The notes: a model not told the origin generated them from the letters alone. A DNA stretch of 64,000 nucleotides from Spirochaeta cellobiosiphila DSM 17781 (GCF_000426705.1 NZ_KE384554.1:416825-480824), one strand, 5' to 3'; positions 54,235-62,215 are shown, counted from the stretch's first letter. Translations and numbers: made by a program.

Positions 54235-55146
54235 ATGATCATTCAAGAGCTGAGAAAAATGGTTTATCCCATTATTGCATCAGAATTTAATGAAGAAAGA
54301 ACAAGGGTAAGCAATCTTCTTTCCCATCTTAAGTTTTCCTATCTACAACAAGAAACGACTTTTGAGAGAATCATATATGAACCACTCATTAGCCTTATAT
54401 TGCAAGGATCAAAAGAAACTATATGGAATGATAAGACTTTCAAGATAGGAACGGGGGATTGTCTATGCATCTGTCATGATATGCCTCTGATCTCCAGAGT
54501 CGTAGAATATCCCTATATGTCGATCGTTTTCCGTGTGGATATAAATATATTAAGAAGTCTGTATGATGATATAAAGGATGTTCCCTTTTCTTCCTTTGAT
54601 AACAAAGCAGTTGAGGTTCATCAGCCGGATAATGAGCTCACTGATGCCTTAAAACGCTATCTTATGCTTGCACAATCTGAGGGTGATGTAAAAATAATGG
54701 GACCTATGATTATCAAAGAAATTCATTACAGATTAATCACAGGTTCATTTGGTCCCATTTTTAGAAATTTAGTTTACTTTAACAGTAATGCAAGTACGAT
54801 TTCGAGAGCCATCACCTTTATTCGAAACAACTTCAACGACCGGATAAATATGCCTGAATTAGCAGGGACTCTGGGAATGAGCTCCACCTCCTTTTATAGG
54901 CACTTTAAAAAAATCACAGCCATAAGCCCTTTACAATATCAAAAAGAGATACGCCTCATTACAGCAAGGAATTTACTGTTAATGAATGCCAAAACAGTGA
55001 CAGATGTGGCTTATCAAGTAGGCTATGAAAGTCCAAATCAATTTTCCAGAGAGTACTCTCATAAATTTGGAGTATCCCCCAAAGAAGATTTCAATAAGAA
55101 TAAAATCCAAAAACAGAACTCTTTAGATATATATTCTCAAACATAA
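54235..55146 (+). CDS. AraC-family transcriptional regulator (AraC_N type)
   Basis: This 303-residue protein has an N-terminal cupin-like AraC_N domain (about 25-165): FERIIYEPLISLILQGSKET then GDCLCICHDMPLISRVVEYP. The C-terminal AraC double helix-turn-helix (about 190-285) shows NMPELAGTLGMSSTSFYRHF and VTDVAYQVGYESPNQFSREY followed by SHKFGVSP. Cytoplasmic one-component activator. It is divergent from the MFS gene 146 bp away, the usual regulator-target pair. AAGGAG is 14 bases from the ATG, an unusually long gap. Confidence 0.88.
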   Translation: MIIQELRKMVYPIIASEFNEERTRVSNLLSHLKFSYLQQETTFERIIYEPLISLILQGSKETIWNDKTFKIGTGDCLCICHDMPLISRVVEYPYMSIVFRVDINILRSLYDDIKDVPFSSFDNKAVEVHQPDNELTDALKRYLMLAQSEGDVKIMGPMIIKEIHYRLITGSFGPIFRNLVYFNSNASTISRAITFIRNNFNDRINMPELAGTLGMSSTSFYRHFKKITAISPLQYQKEIRLITARNLLLMNAKTVTDVAYQVGYESPNQFSREYSHKFGVSPKEDFNKNKIQKQNSLDIYSQT

Positions 55147-55159
55147 TAGTTAATAGCCT

Positions 55160-55948
55160 TTACAACCAGCTTACCGTTCCTACTTTCCGGGGTGGTATCT
55201 TATAATATTTTTGATTGGTAGGTCCTAATATTAAAGCACCGCCTACGATGTATCCTTCAGGTACGCCCAAGACATCTCTTAGCTTAGGATCAGATTTACT
55301 TGCTGAGGTAACCAATCCAGCCCAGCACGCTCCCAGGTCCATGGAAGAAGCATGGAGTTCCATATATGTTAGTGCGATAGCACAATCCCCTTGGGCCCAA
55401 GTGTATTCTTCAGGACTATAAGCAACCACCAAATTAGGTCCCCCACGTAAAACGACATCCCTGCCTTGTTCTTCCATTTTAGTATAAATGGAAAGTCGTC
55501 TTGCTTTTGAAATCCAATCAAGGGTTAATGTCCTAATTCGCTCAAGCCGATCAGCATCTGCTATGATATTCCAACTCACCTGTTGAGAATTTGAGGCAGT
55601 AGGAGCCCTTCGTGCAACTTCCAGGAGTTGTTCAATTTGCTCTTTTGGTACAGGGGATTTCTTAAAGATTCTAACGGATCTTCTGGAACTTAGAAAATGA
55701 CCGATAGATTTTGAATCAAGAGGAAGGTCATATACGGGCTTAAACTCATCCGGAGCCAACATAGAATGTTCAAAAGAGCCCTTTGAACATATTGCTACAC
55801 AGTGTCCGCATAAGATACAGCTGTCTTTATCGGCTTCTACTCCATAGGGTAATTGTCCTTTGTCCTGCCTAATAATACCAACAGGACAATCCTTTACACA
55901 GGCGCCACAGTGAGTGCAGTTTTCTGAATCAATTGTTATAAATGACAT
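55160..55948 (-). CDS. Ferredoxin-nitroreductase fusion protein
   Basis: This 262-residue protein fuses two 4Fe-4S ferredoxin motifs to a nitroreductase domain. The clusters are CTHCGACVKDCP and CILCGHCVAICS (residues about 10-55), and the nitroreductase starts near 75 (SRRSVRIFKKSPVPKEQIEQ; ARRAPTASNSQQVSWNIIAD). It reduces nitro or quinone compounds with FMN; the ferredoxin domain can feed electrons. There is a good ribosome site (GAAGGAG) before the ATG. The truncated HxlR-type regulator remnant upstream was probably its former regulator. Confidence 0.9.
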   Translation of the reverse strand: MSFITIDSENCTHCGACVKDCPVGIIRQDKGQLPYGVEADKDSCILCGHCVAICSKGSFEHSMLAPDEFKPVYDLPLDSKSIGHFLSSRRSVRIFKKSPVPKEQIEQLLEVARRAPTASNSQQVSWNIIADADRLERIRTLTLDWISKARRLSIYTKMEEQGRDVVLRGGPNLVVAYSPEEYTWAQGDCAIALTYMELHASSMDLGACWAGLVTSASKSDPKLRDVLGVPEGYIVGGALILGPTNQKYYKIPPRKVGTVSWL

Positions 55949-56039
55949 GGTCTGTTCTCCTTCGGAAAGTTCTTTTTTTTAAGCTTGAAAATGATCATGT
56001 CACTCTATCACATATTCGTTCTAATACTTAGTACCTAAA

Positions 56040-56225
56040 ATGTTGACTCAACAACTTCGGGAACTTGAAGCTTCCAGATTGATTTCACGTGAGGTTTATC
56101 CAGTGGTTCCTCCCAGAACGGAATACAGTTTGACTGACTTTGGAAGAACATTATTACCTGTATTGGATTCATTACACGAATGGGGTAAGACTCATATCTA
56201 CAATGAGAAGACAGAAATAGAATGA
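56040..56225 (+). pseudogene. Truncated HxlR-type regulator
   Basis: The 61-residue open frame is the C-terminal half of an HxlR/MarR-type winged helix: MLTQQLRELEASRLISREVY then PVVPPRTEYSLTDFGRTLLP. The normal N-terminus (conserved Cys, IGGKWK, RRFNELRR) is missing. The in-frame codons upstream reach a TAA within 18 bases, and the 90-bp gap to the nitroreductase gene is too short to hold it. HxlR-type proteins often regulate adjacent nitroreductases. Confidence 0.75.
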
Positions 56226-56249
56226 AAGTAGAGAGTCAAAAGACGTAAG

Positions 56250-56560
56250 TTTCGCTTCAAGAATCCTTTCTACAATATTGATGCTAGAATGTGCTCCTGG
56301 GACTCCTTTAGAAAAAGAAAGGTGGAATTAAACTCCATGTCAAACGTAATCACTCTGGCTATATTCCTTCTGCTGTAACCATGACAAAGGCTAGTGAACA
56401 TGAAATTATATCATCGTATTTAATAGAGGTATTTATTTTGTGACTAGGTGAAAATTTTTCTTGGAACAAGTCGATATGCCTTCATGACACAGATCTGGAT
56501 AGTTATGATAGCCAAAGAAGCAAGTAGGCTGTCATGGCCAGAATATCCACCCTATTAAAA
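56250..56560 (+). mobile_element. IS4-family transposase remnant
   Basis: Pieces of an IS4-type (DDE) transposase appear in changing frames. From about 56270 come FYNIDARMCSWDSFRKRK, then after a one-base shift GGIKLHVKRNHSGYIPSAVT with MTKASEHEI (56324-56407). Near 56429 is GIYFVTR followed by a stop, and near 56480 YAFMTQIWIVMIA. Each matches a known segment of IS4 transposases (FRKTKGAIKLH..., GVYFVTR, NAVMTQIWIA) in the correct order, with large internal deletions. No inverted terminal repeats were found. Confidence 0.7.
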
Positions 56561-56587
56561 GTAATATATTCAAGTTCAGATTTTCAA

Positions 56588-56890
56588 TCATTCAAATATA
56601 ATGTTTATTTTCTTGGAAAATATCATACCCATATAATTTCCGCCTACTCTTACCCATGCATCAGTTTTTTTCTTATACTTTGTCGATATCGAAATTTTAA
56701 AGACAAAAGAGGTGATAACACCACTAAAAAAGGGGCCCTTCCATAAATATCTATACTCTATTTTGTCTATTATGTAATTATTATTCTTAGCCCAAATATT
56801 AATCAACTTCACAGCTGATTTTATCAGATATATATGTATAAAATAAAAAACTAACATTATCACAATGGTTAATATCATTTCTATATTCAA
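56588..56890 (-). CDS. Small membrane protein with conserved C-terminal domain
   Basis: This 100-residue protein has one N-terminal membrane helix (EMILTIVIMLVFYFIHIYLI) followed by a beta-rich domain: DKIEYRYLWKGPFFSG, then KISISTKYKKKTDAWVRVGG and a closing MIFSKKINIIFE. The YRYLFxGPFFxxxxxGQxVYRVxVxDxxGxxRxGWVRxG pattern is a conserved hypothetical family that I recall from several phyla; function unknown. The start is TTG, eight bases after AGGGG, and overlaps the stop of an upstream decayed gene as TTGA. This argues that the two were once translationally coupled. Confidence 0.65.
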   Translation of the reverse strand: MNIEMILTIVIMLVFYFIHIYLIKSAVKLINIWAKNNNYIIDKIEYRYLWKGPFFSGVITSFVFKISISTKYKKKTDAWVRVGGNYMGMIFSKKINIIFE

Positions 56891-57178
56891 TTTGCTTCCC
56901 CTTTAATGTCTGGATCTTCATTATTGGAACTACTTGTAAAAAAGGTTTTAAAACTATTACCTATTTCTTCAAAAAAGATATAACCACTTTTTTAAACAAA
57001 ACAGAAAGGTCAACTGGTGCTGGCGAAATTGATACACAAAGCGTAACTTGGTATAAGGGTTCCTCCAGCTCCTATTTCTCCATAAATACCCTTTTTTAGT
57101 GTGACTAAGCCCATCCTTAATAGCTTTCAATAGATTTTTACCATACTGAATAGGATCCACATTAATAATAATGCTCTA
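56887..57178 (-). pseudogene. Decayed gene upstream of the small membrane protein
   Basis: Three minus-strand frames join into one protein-like reading: NVDPIQYGKNLLKAIKDGLS with HTKKG, then after a shift IYGEIGAGGTLIPSYALCIN with FAST, then VDLSVLFKK and SGYIFFEEIGNSFKTFFTSS followed by SNNEDPDIKGEAN and a TGA at 56887-56889. The shifts fall at A-runs. The GAGGT and alternating hydrophobic pattern look like the C-terminal beta domain of a secreted or RHS-type protein, but this is only a resemblance. Confidence 0.45.
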
Positions 57179-57331
57179 AATCCATACCGAACCTCAACCA
57201 CTATCTGTAACTACTTTTGTTGAGTTAAAATGATCCAAATGATAATAGCGTCTCTTAACCTCACCATATTTGGTATACTAGAGTCGGTAAAATTCAACTG
57301 TAGGAGAAATTCTGATTATGGAAGATCAAGT

Positions 57332-58033
57332 ATGACTAGAACAGAACGACTGCTGGAACTCATTCAGATCTTGAGACGTAACAAATTTGCCACCTCAGGA
57401 GAAGAACTTGCAGAGGAATTGGGGGTCAGTCTTAGAACGGTTTATAGGGATATTGCCACCCTCAAAAACCAAGGAGCCCAGATAGATGGTGAAGCCGGCA
57501 TTGGTTTTCTTCTAAAGCCAGGGTTCACTATTCCTCCCCTTATGTTCTCCAACGATGAGCTTGAGGCTCTTCTCCTTGGTTCACGATGGGTGGATGCCAC
57601 TGTCGATCAAAAGCTTGCCCAATCGGCTAAAAATGCGATTGCCAAAATAAGCAATGTTCTACCACGTGATCTAAAACGAGAATTTGATACCTCCGCTCTC
57701 TGGATCGGAGAAAAGAAACATTCCGTTGAGGCGGATAGGATCATGGAGACGATCCGTATATCGATCCGTAACCGCCAGAAGATTACCATTGCCTATTGTG
57801 ATGAGGCAAAAAATATATCAGAAAGAACTATATGGCCCTTCTTAATGGGGTTTATGGAATCGTGTCAGATTGTTGCAGCATGGTGTGAATTAAGAAAAGC
57901 TTACCGTAGTTTTCGATTAGACAGAATCTCCAAATGTTATTGTAACCAATCAAAGTACCCAAAGGATCGGGAGGACCTTTTGAAAGAGTGGCAAATGGAC
58001 TCTCATATTTATCCTTCTATTATTGATTTCTAA
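57332..58033 (+). CDS. YafY-type regulator (HTH_11 + WYL)
   Basis: The start at 57332 gives 233 residues (MTRTERLLELIQILRRNKFA), the standard beginning of this family; the open frame upstream has no ribosome site. The winged helix spans 1-60 (SGEELAEELGVSLRTVYRDI). The C-terminal WYL domain covers about 140-210 (KITIAYCDEAKNISERTIWP; CELRKAYRSFRLDRISKC), although the eponymous W-Y-L triad is altered. WYL regulators sense ligands, sometimes nucleic acids or small metabolites. The VOC-domain gene 94 bp downstream is its probable partner. Confidence 0.87.
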   Translation: MTRTERLLELIQILRRNKFATSGEELAEELGVSLRTVYRDIATLKNQGAQIDGEAGIGFLLKPGFTIPPLMFSNDELEALLLGSRWVDATVDQKLAQSAKNAIAKISNVLPRDLKREFDTSALWIGEKKHSVEADRIMETIRISIRNRQKITIAYCDEAKNISERTIWPFLMGFMESCQIVAAWCELRKAYRSFRLDRISKCYCNQSKYPKDREDLLKEWQMDSHIYPSIIDF

Positions 58034-58127
58034 GACTGCTGACAGAAATTGACAAAAGCAAGGTTGTGGAAGTGTTATTCTCTCTATCAGATTCACGTCA
58101 TTGAAATGAGTATAAGGAGAAATAATA

Positions 58128-58532
58128 ATGAATTTTGTATCTATTCGCCTCATCACAAATAATGTTGCTAATCTTGTTCAATTCTATGAGCAAATTACAA
58201 ATTTGACTGCTATACGTTATACGGAGGACTTTGCTGAGTTGAAAATACCCTCATGTACAATAGCGATAGCTAGTACTCGTACCATTAAGGCATTTGGTAG
58301 TGAGGGAATCCATGCAGCAAACAACAACTCAACGATTATTGAATTCTTTGTTGAAGATGTTGACAAAACTTTTGATCAATTAAGAAAAATTGTGAACACA
58401 TTTGTTATGGAGCCAACTACCATGCCCTGGGGTAACCGTTCCATTTTATTTAAAGATCCCGATGGTAACTTGATTAACTTTTTTACACCAACTTCGGAAG
58501 AAGCACTCAAGAGATTCACAAAGCCAGAATAA
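58128..58532 (+). CDS. VOC-family (glyoxalase/bleomycin-resistance-like) protein
   Basis: This 134-residue single VOC domain has two beta-alpha-beta-beta-beta modules: SIRLITNNVANLVQFYEQIT in the first and IIEFFVEDVDKTFDQLRKIV then PWGNRSILFKDPDGNLINFF in the second. Members bind metal and act as glyoxalases, dioxygenases or drug-binding proteins. Reaction not assignable. AAGGAG precedes the ATG, and a strong terminator follows. Confidence 0.88.
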   Translation: MNFVSIRLITNNVANLVQFYEQITNLTAIRYTEDFAELKIPSCTIAIASTRTIKAFGSEGIHAANNNSTIIEFFVEDVDKTFDQLRKIVNTFVMEPTTMPWGNRSILFKDPDGNLINFFTPTSEEALKRFTKPE

Positions 58533-58546
58533 ATTAGGTGATTCCT

Positions 58547-58588
58547 AGCCTACCCCCTGATATGATAAAATCAGGGTAGGCTTTTAAG
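58547..58588 (+). terminator. Strong rho-independent terminator after the VOC gene
   Basis: AGCCTACC...CTGAT (58547-58561) pairs with ATCAGGGTAGGCT (58570-58582), a long GC-rich stem with one bulge, followed directly by TTTT. Confidence 0.85.
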
Positions 58589-58810
58589 ATAACAGGCAAA
58601 AGGACTTAGCATTCAAGGGGATTCTTAGTGATATGCCCAAGAAAAGTATTTATATAATCTATCCTGAGTTCTTTGATATAAAGGGAAGAAATATTAGATG
58701 ATACTAATTCCGTACCTACTTCACTTATATTTTCTCACTTTCAATGCATAAGGAAATAGAGTAGAGATAAGATTAAAATTGAACTATTAAAAGTCGTAAT
58801 TTTGATTAGC

Positions 58811-58960
58811 ATTTTATTGATAAGAGGCAAACATGAGATCAAGATACTTACTATTACTTGTAACACCAGTAACTATACTTCTAACTTATATGCTGACCTC
58901 GCATCTTCTATCTTCATTAGAATTTTCGCTAGATTCCTATTCTCTCCTATTAAAGGAGGA
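58811..58960. repeat. Source copy of a partial duplication (second copy at 60624-60752)
   Basis: These 150 bp match 60624-60752 on the same strand, apart from a 21-bp segment missing in the second copy and four mismatches counted by eye in the 129 shared bases. The block contains the ribosome site, start codon and first 40 or so codons of the gene at 58833. Confidence 0.9.
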
Positions 58961-59216
58961 TCACTATCTCAAAGTATTCTATTATCCTGCTTTAATGGCT
59001 ATATATTGGATGTGGGAGCTCTTTACTTCAGATATGTGGCCTAATGGGGCATATTTAGCATTACTCATTCCTATTGCTAGTGTTGTTGGTATAGTTTTTG
59101 GCGTCCTAAGGTATCTTAAATCTAAGAAGTTAATATGGGTATTTATGTATGGAATTTCTTTGATACTCTATATGTTTATGGGGATTATTATAACTGGGAT
59201 AGAAAATGGTTGTTGA
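58833..59216 (+). CDS. Small polytopic membrane protein of unknown function
   Basis: I do not recognise this 127-residue protein. It has four hydrophobic segments: about 4-24 (YLLLLVTPVTILLTYMLTSH), 48-66, 72-92 (GAYLALLIPIASVVGIVFGV) and 101-121. A short acidic/serine-rich loop follows the first. AGAGG lies before the ATG. A recently duplicated, truncated copy of its first third is found 1.8 kb downstream. Confidence 0.6.
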   Translation: MRSRYLLLLVTPVTILLTYMLTSHLLSSLEFSLDSYSLLLKEDHYLKVFYYPALMAIYWMWELFTSDMWPNGAYLALLIPIASVVGIVFGVLRYLKSKKLIWVFMYGISLILYMFMGIIITGIENGC

Positions 59217-59286
59217 TGCAAGTTCAAAGCTGAGTATATAGCCATTATGGGTGCTCACATCCTTATGAATCGAATTGGAGAAAGTT

Positions 59287-59504
59287 ATGTGGTTTAGTTG
59301 TCAATGCGGATATGGAATTCGTTTTGGGATGACATTGACAATACAATAGAAAAGTCAGGAACTTCGATTAAAGATAAGGAAATTGCTTGTATGAATTTAC
59401 GTAAGAAAAATGTGAATACCAACGTATCGATGGATAGCGAAAACTTAGTAAGTTTTAAGCCGGAAAGTCAAAATACACCAAATAAAATATTTCATAGTGA
59501 ATAG
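59287..59504 (+). pseudogene. Broken small gene, frameshifted after a Cys-rich start
   Basis: An ATG at 59287 six bases after GGAG gives MWFSCQCGYGI and then runs into a stop. The adjacent frame continues FWDDIDNTIEKSGTSIKDKE with IACMNLRKK. The order (MWFxCxCG, then FWDDI-IEKSG-KDKE-AC--LRK) recalls a small conserved hypothetical protein with an N-terminal zinc-ribbon-like start. The middle and the end appear deleted. No function known. Confidence 0.45.
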
Positions 59505-59633
59505 GGAAAATAGTCATCTGCTTTGTTCAAGAACATCCGTACTTGAATCTACATTCATATTTTATTTTAATTATCTACATACTTCGACTTTTAATAGGAG
59601 GATTACAGTCAAAAATGGCTTTTATCTTCCAAG

Positions 59634-59674
59634 AAAGCAGTTAGAGTATTTACTAAACTTTTGCCTAACTGCTT
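59634..59674 (-). terminator. Terminator of the lipoprotein gene
   Basis: AAGCAGTTAG and CTAACTGCTT form a 10-bp stem with a 20-base loop, just past the stop of the leftward gene ending at 59691; a TTTCTT tail follows on the minus strand. Confidence 0.6.
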
Positions 59675-59690
59675 AAACTATTTATAAATC

Positions 59691-60185
59691 CTATAGTGCA
59701 GAGGATTCTGACAACTTATCAATCAACTGGTCTGCGACATATTTAACAAATTCGTTCTGCCCTTTATGAAGTAAATGAACATTTTTTGATAAGAAAGACA
59801 TTCTACCTAATTCAAGTCCTTCTTTATCTGTGAATAAAACATCACATGTCATACCTAAATCTGAATCACCATATTTTCTAGTAATATTAATTAATATGTT
59901 AGCTTCATTTCCAGATTTTGCTATTTTAATTTGTCCTGAGTCTTTAAGTGCATAATACAAATCGTTGAAAAACTTTACATCATTTTTTGATTGACCTTCT
60001 GTGACTTTCTTTTCATCTGTTCCAGACTTCTCTTCAATCGTTATGTTATCATATTGAAAAGCTAAATTCCAACTTTTCACCATCGCCAACTTTTCTTGTT
60101 CATAAACCTTATCAACATCTACACTCAGACAACTAGTCAAGAGTACTGCTGAAATTACTAATAATAATACTATTATTTTTCTCAT
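59691..60185 (-). CDS. Lipoprotein of unknown function
   Basis: This 164-residue lipoprotein has lipobox LLTSC (Cys19). The mature domain has alternating strands and helices: EKLAMVKSWNLAFQYDNITI, then ANILINITRKYGDSDLGMTC and DVLFTDKEGLELGRMSF, with a final helix FVKYVADQLIDKLS. The layout resembles small envelope lipoproteins of the DUF4410/LPP20-like kind, but I do not assign a family. It is monocistronic, with its own candidate operator and terminator. Confidence 0.65.
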   Translation of the reverse strand: MRKIIVLLLVISAVLLTSCLSVDVDKVYEQEKLAMVKSWNLAFQYDNITIEEKSGTDEKKVTEGQSKNDVKFFNDLYYALKDSGQIKIAKSGNEANILINITRKYGDSDLGMTCDVLFTDKEGLELGRMSFLSKNVHLLHKGQNEFVKYVADQLIDKLSESSAL

Positions 60186-60203
60186 ATATACCGCCTATTT
60201 TTT

Positions 60204-60222
60204 TTGCATTATATCAATGCAA
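60204..60222. promoter_or_regulatory. Palindrome directly upstream of the lipoprotein gene
   Basis: TTGCATT-ATATC-AATGCAA is a perfect 7-bp-arm palindrome, 19 bp before the ATG at 60185. It could be an operator or form a hairpin in the leader. Confidence 0.35.
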
Positions 60223-60316
60223 TATACTCTAAGTAAAGGCCATAACGTCCCGAGTTCAAACCTGAAAGAAAGTGCATATTCCTGTAAAAACGGATAGTAA
60301 TGCCTATCATTTATAG

Positions 60317-60620
60317 TCAATCTTCAAGTTTGTTTTTCTTTTTATAAGACTTTCCTTTAAGCTCAATTCTAAAAGAATTGTAAACAAGACGATCCAGAAT
60401 AGCATCATCTACTATAGTAGGTCTACCAATTATGTCGTGCCATGATCAAACAGTCATCTGTGATACAATGATAATAGGTTTTCTTTTATGCCTATCTTCA
60501 ATAATTTCAAGTAAAGCCATACGACTTACTAAACCCAATTTTTCTAGTAGATCGGCGACAATTTTGATACAGTTTTTTTTAGATGGAATTAGCTCTTGAT
60601 AATATTTAAACCGGACAGCA
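60317..60620 (-). mobile_element. IS21-family istB remnant
   Basis: The minus strand encodes the C-terminal part of the IstB helper ATPase: MALLEIIEDRHKRKPIIIVS then QMTV, a TGA at 60446-60448, and SWHDIIGRPTIVDDAILDRL with VYNSFRIELKGKSYKKK. The match to the IstB end (LLEIIEDR...SQLPVxxWHDxIGxPTIADAILDRLVxNAxRIELKG) is unmistakable. The stop could be one base change from TCA (Ser). The N-terminal ATPase core, istA and terminal repeats are missing. Confidence 0.85.
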
Positions 60621-60623
60621 ATG

Positions 60624-60752
60624 ATTTTATTTATAAGAGGCAAACATGAGATCAAGATACTTACCATTACTTCTAACTTATATGCTGACCTCGCCTCTTC
60701 TATCTTCATTAGAATTTTCGCTAGATTCCTATTCTCTCTTATTAAAGGAGGA
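60624..60752. repeat. Truncated second copy of the 58811-58960 block
   Basis: This copy is about 97 percent identical (four mismatches by eye over 129 bases) to 58811-58960. It lacks 21 bp that in the source copy lie between two TACTT direct repeats, consistent with slipped-strand deletion. It ends at the sequence TTAAAGGAGGA, after which the two copies diverge. Confidence 0.9.
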
Positions 60753-60762
60753 GGCAGCTTAA
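60646..60762 (+). pseudogene. Truncated duplicate of the small membrane protein gene
   Basis: From the ATG at 60646 the frame reads MRSRYLPLLLTYMLTSPLLS and SLEFSLDSYSLLLKEEAA, then TAA at 60760-60762. It corresponds to the first 45 or so residues of the protein at 58833 with seven residues deleted in frame. The ribosome site is conserved, so a 38-residue peptide with one membrane helix could still be made. Confidence 0.75.
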
Positions 60763-60799
60763 GTCAGCTGCTTCCATTATTGACAGTACAAGTAAATCA

Positions 60800-62209
60800 C
60801 TAAGGGATTGGTGATATATACTTCTCGTCTTGACAACGTTCCTTTAGTTCTGCTTTAGCATAATCAACCAATTTGTGATTTTCAATCAAAGATATACCAG
60901 TCATGGCAAGAACTTTAGCAGCATAGATAATACCCTTATGTGCCAAAGTACTTTTTCCTTGTGCAACCACCTGCCAAGTATGTTCCATGGAATTAGCAAT
61001 CCATGTCAAACCAGCAATCTGACCAGTAGGACAAATCCAAGATACATCACCCACATCTGTAGAATAAGCCTGACAAATATTATTTGGTGTAAAGGGAATA
61101 ATGAAATCATTAACGGGCAATCCATACTTCTCCCGGATCCAAGCCTTATCTTTGGAATCAGCCCGTTCGACAACGCCCTCTAATGAATTGACCATTTCTT
61201 TCATGGACTTCTGCCATTGTATTCCTTCATTCAACTCTTGTTCTGTAATTTCTCCAAAAGGAATTTGCTGCATTTTCTCAAATAGTAATTGTCCTAAAAA
61301 GTCATTTGGAATGATGTTAGAAGTCGCTTTAACAAATACTTTTTCACACAGAGTTTCTGTCATAAGTGCAGCACCGTCGGCTATCTTATCCAATCGCTTT
61401 TTTATGTCCCGAACATCTTTTAGCTTTGGTGCTCGAATTAGATACAGTACTTCTGCATAAGGTTGAACAATCCCGGGCATGTTCCCACCACTATCTGTAA
61501 TCGCATAATGAATACGCGCATTGGATACAACATGTTCTCGTAAATAATTACAGCCAACATTCATTAGTTCAACGGCATCCAAGGCACTTCTTCCAAGATG
61601 CGGAACTGCTGCAGCATGTGCACTGGTTCCGTAAAATTTATATAGAATCTGCATATTGGCCAGAGACGTTCCACTGGATACTGCATTATAATCTGATGGA
61701 TGCCATGACAATGCTATATCCACATCATCGAAAACACCATCTTTAACCATAAACGTCTTCCCTGCACCCCCTTCCTCTGCGGGACAGCCAAAAAAGACGA
61801 CGGTTCCTGAGTTTGGATTATTCTCAAGGAATTTTTTAATTCCTAAGGCAGCAAGTAATGATCCCGAACCTAGAAGATTATGACCACAACCATGACCATT
61901 TTCCATGGTCGGATCCTTTTTTTTCTCAAAGCTTCCAGCTAATTGACTCATACCTGCCAATGCATCATATTCACCTAATATACCAATAACTGGGTAACCA
62001 CTTCCGTAAGTCCCCTTGAAAGCCGTCGAAATATTTGCAAGATTCTGCTCAACTATAAATCCATTTTCTTCCAATATGGGACAGATCTGTTCGACGGCAT
62101 AATTTTCCTGATATTTTAATTCAGGAAAATCCCATAACTGGTCACTCAACTTAAAGATATCCGCACTTTGCTCTTCTAACCAATCAAGTATTGATTTTTT
62201 ATCCATCAT
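60800..62209 (-). CDS. M20-family amidohydrolase, AbgB-like
   Basis: This 469-residue protein belongs to the M20D amidohydrolase group, closest in pattern to AbgB (p-aminobenzoyl-glutamate hydrolase subunit B). N-terminal IFKLSDQLWDFPELKYQENY is the family start. Metal ligands are in ENGHGCGHNLLG, CPAEEGGAGK and LSWHPSDYN. The dimerisation lid contains YGTSAHAAAVPHLGRSALDA. The C-terminal metal His lies in the DVGDVSWICPTGQIAGLTWI segment or after it. It hydrolyses an amide bond of an N-acylated amino acid or folate fragment. It is the last gene of a leftward operon with two isochorismatase-fold hydrolases and a MATE-like transporter. Confidence 0.88.
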   Translation of the reverse strand: MMDKKSILDWLEEQSADIFKLSDQLWDFPELKYQENYAVEQICPILEENGFIVEQNLANISTAFKGTYGSGYPVIGILGEYDALAGMSQLAGSFEKKKDPTMENGHGCGHNLLGSGSLLAALGIKKFLENNPNSGTVVFFGCPAEEGGAGKTFMVKDGVFDDVDIALSWHPSDYNAVSSGTSLANMQILYKFYGTSAHAAAVPHLGRSALDAVELMNVGCNYLREHVVSNARIHYAITDSGGNMPGIVQPYAEVLYLIRAPKLKDVRDIKKRLDKIADGAALMTETLCEKVFVKATSNIIPNDFLGQLLFEKMQQIPFGEITEQELNEGIQWQKSMKEMVNSLEGVVERADSKDKAWIREKYGLPVNDFIIPFTPNNICQAYSTDVGDVSWICPTGQIAGLTWIANSMEHTWQVVAQGKSTLAHKGIIYAAKVLAMTGISLIENHKLVDYAKAELKERCQDEKYISPIP

Positions 62210-62215
62210 GTCTTC

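Noticed and set aside
56534-56746. 70-codon plus-strand open frame
   Set aside because: Mostly antisense to the conserved small membrane protein at 56588-56890; its beginning overlaps the IS4 fossil.
56969-57160. 63-codon minus-strand open frame as an intact gene
   Set aside because: Only its first 25 codons read like protein; the sense continues in other frames, so it is treated as part of a decayed gene.
58534-58810. Possible small genes in the gap after the VOC gene
   Set aside because: Apart from the terminator at 58547-58588, nothing with a start, ribosome site and protein-like composition was found in these bases.
60621-60709. N-terminal extension of the istB frame
   Set aside because: This part is antisense to the recently duplicated block and therefore not istB sequence.
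61101-61460. 119-codon plus-strand open frame
   Set aside because: Antisense to the AbgB-like gene, with no ribosome site.
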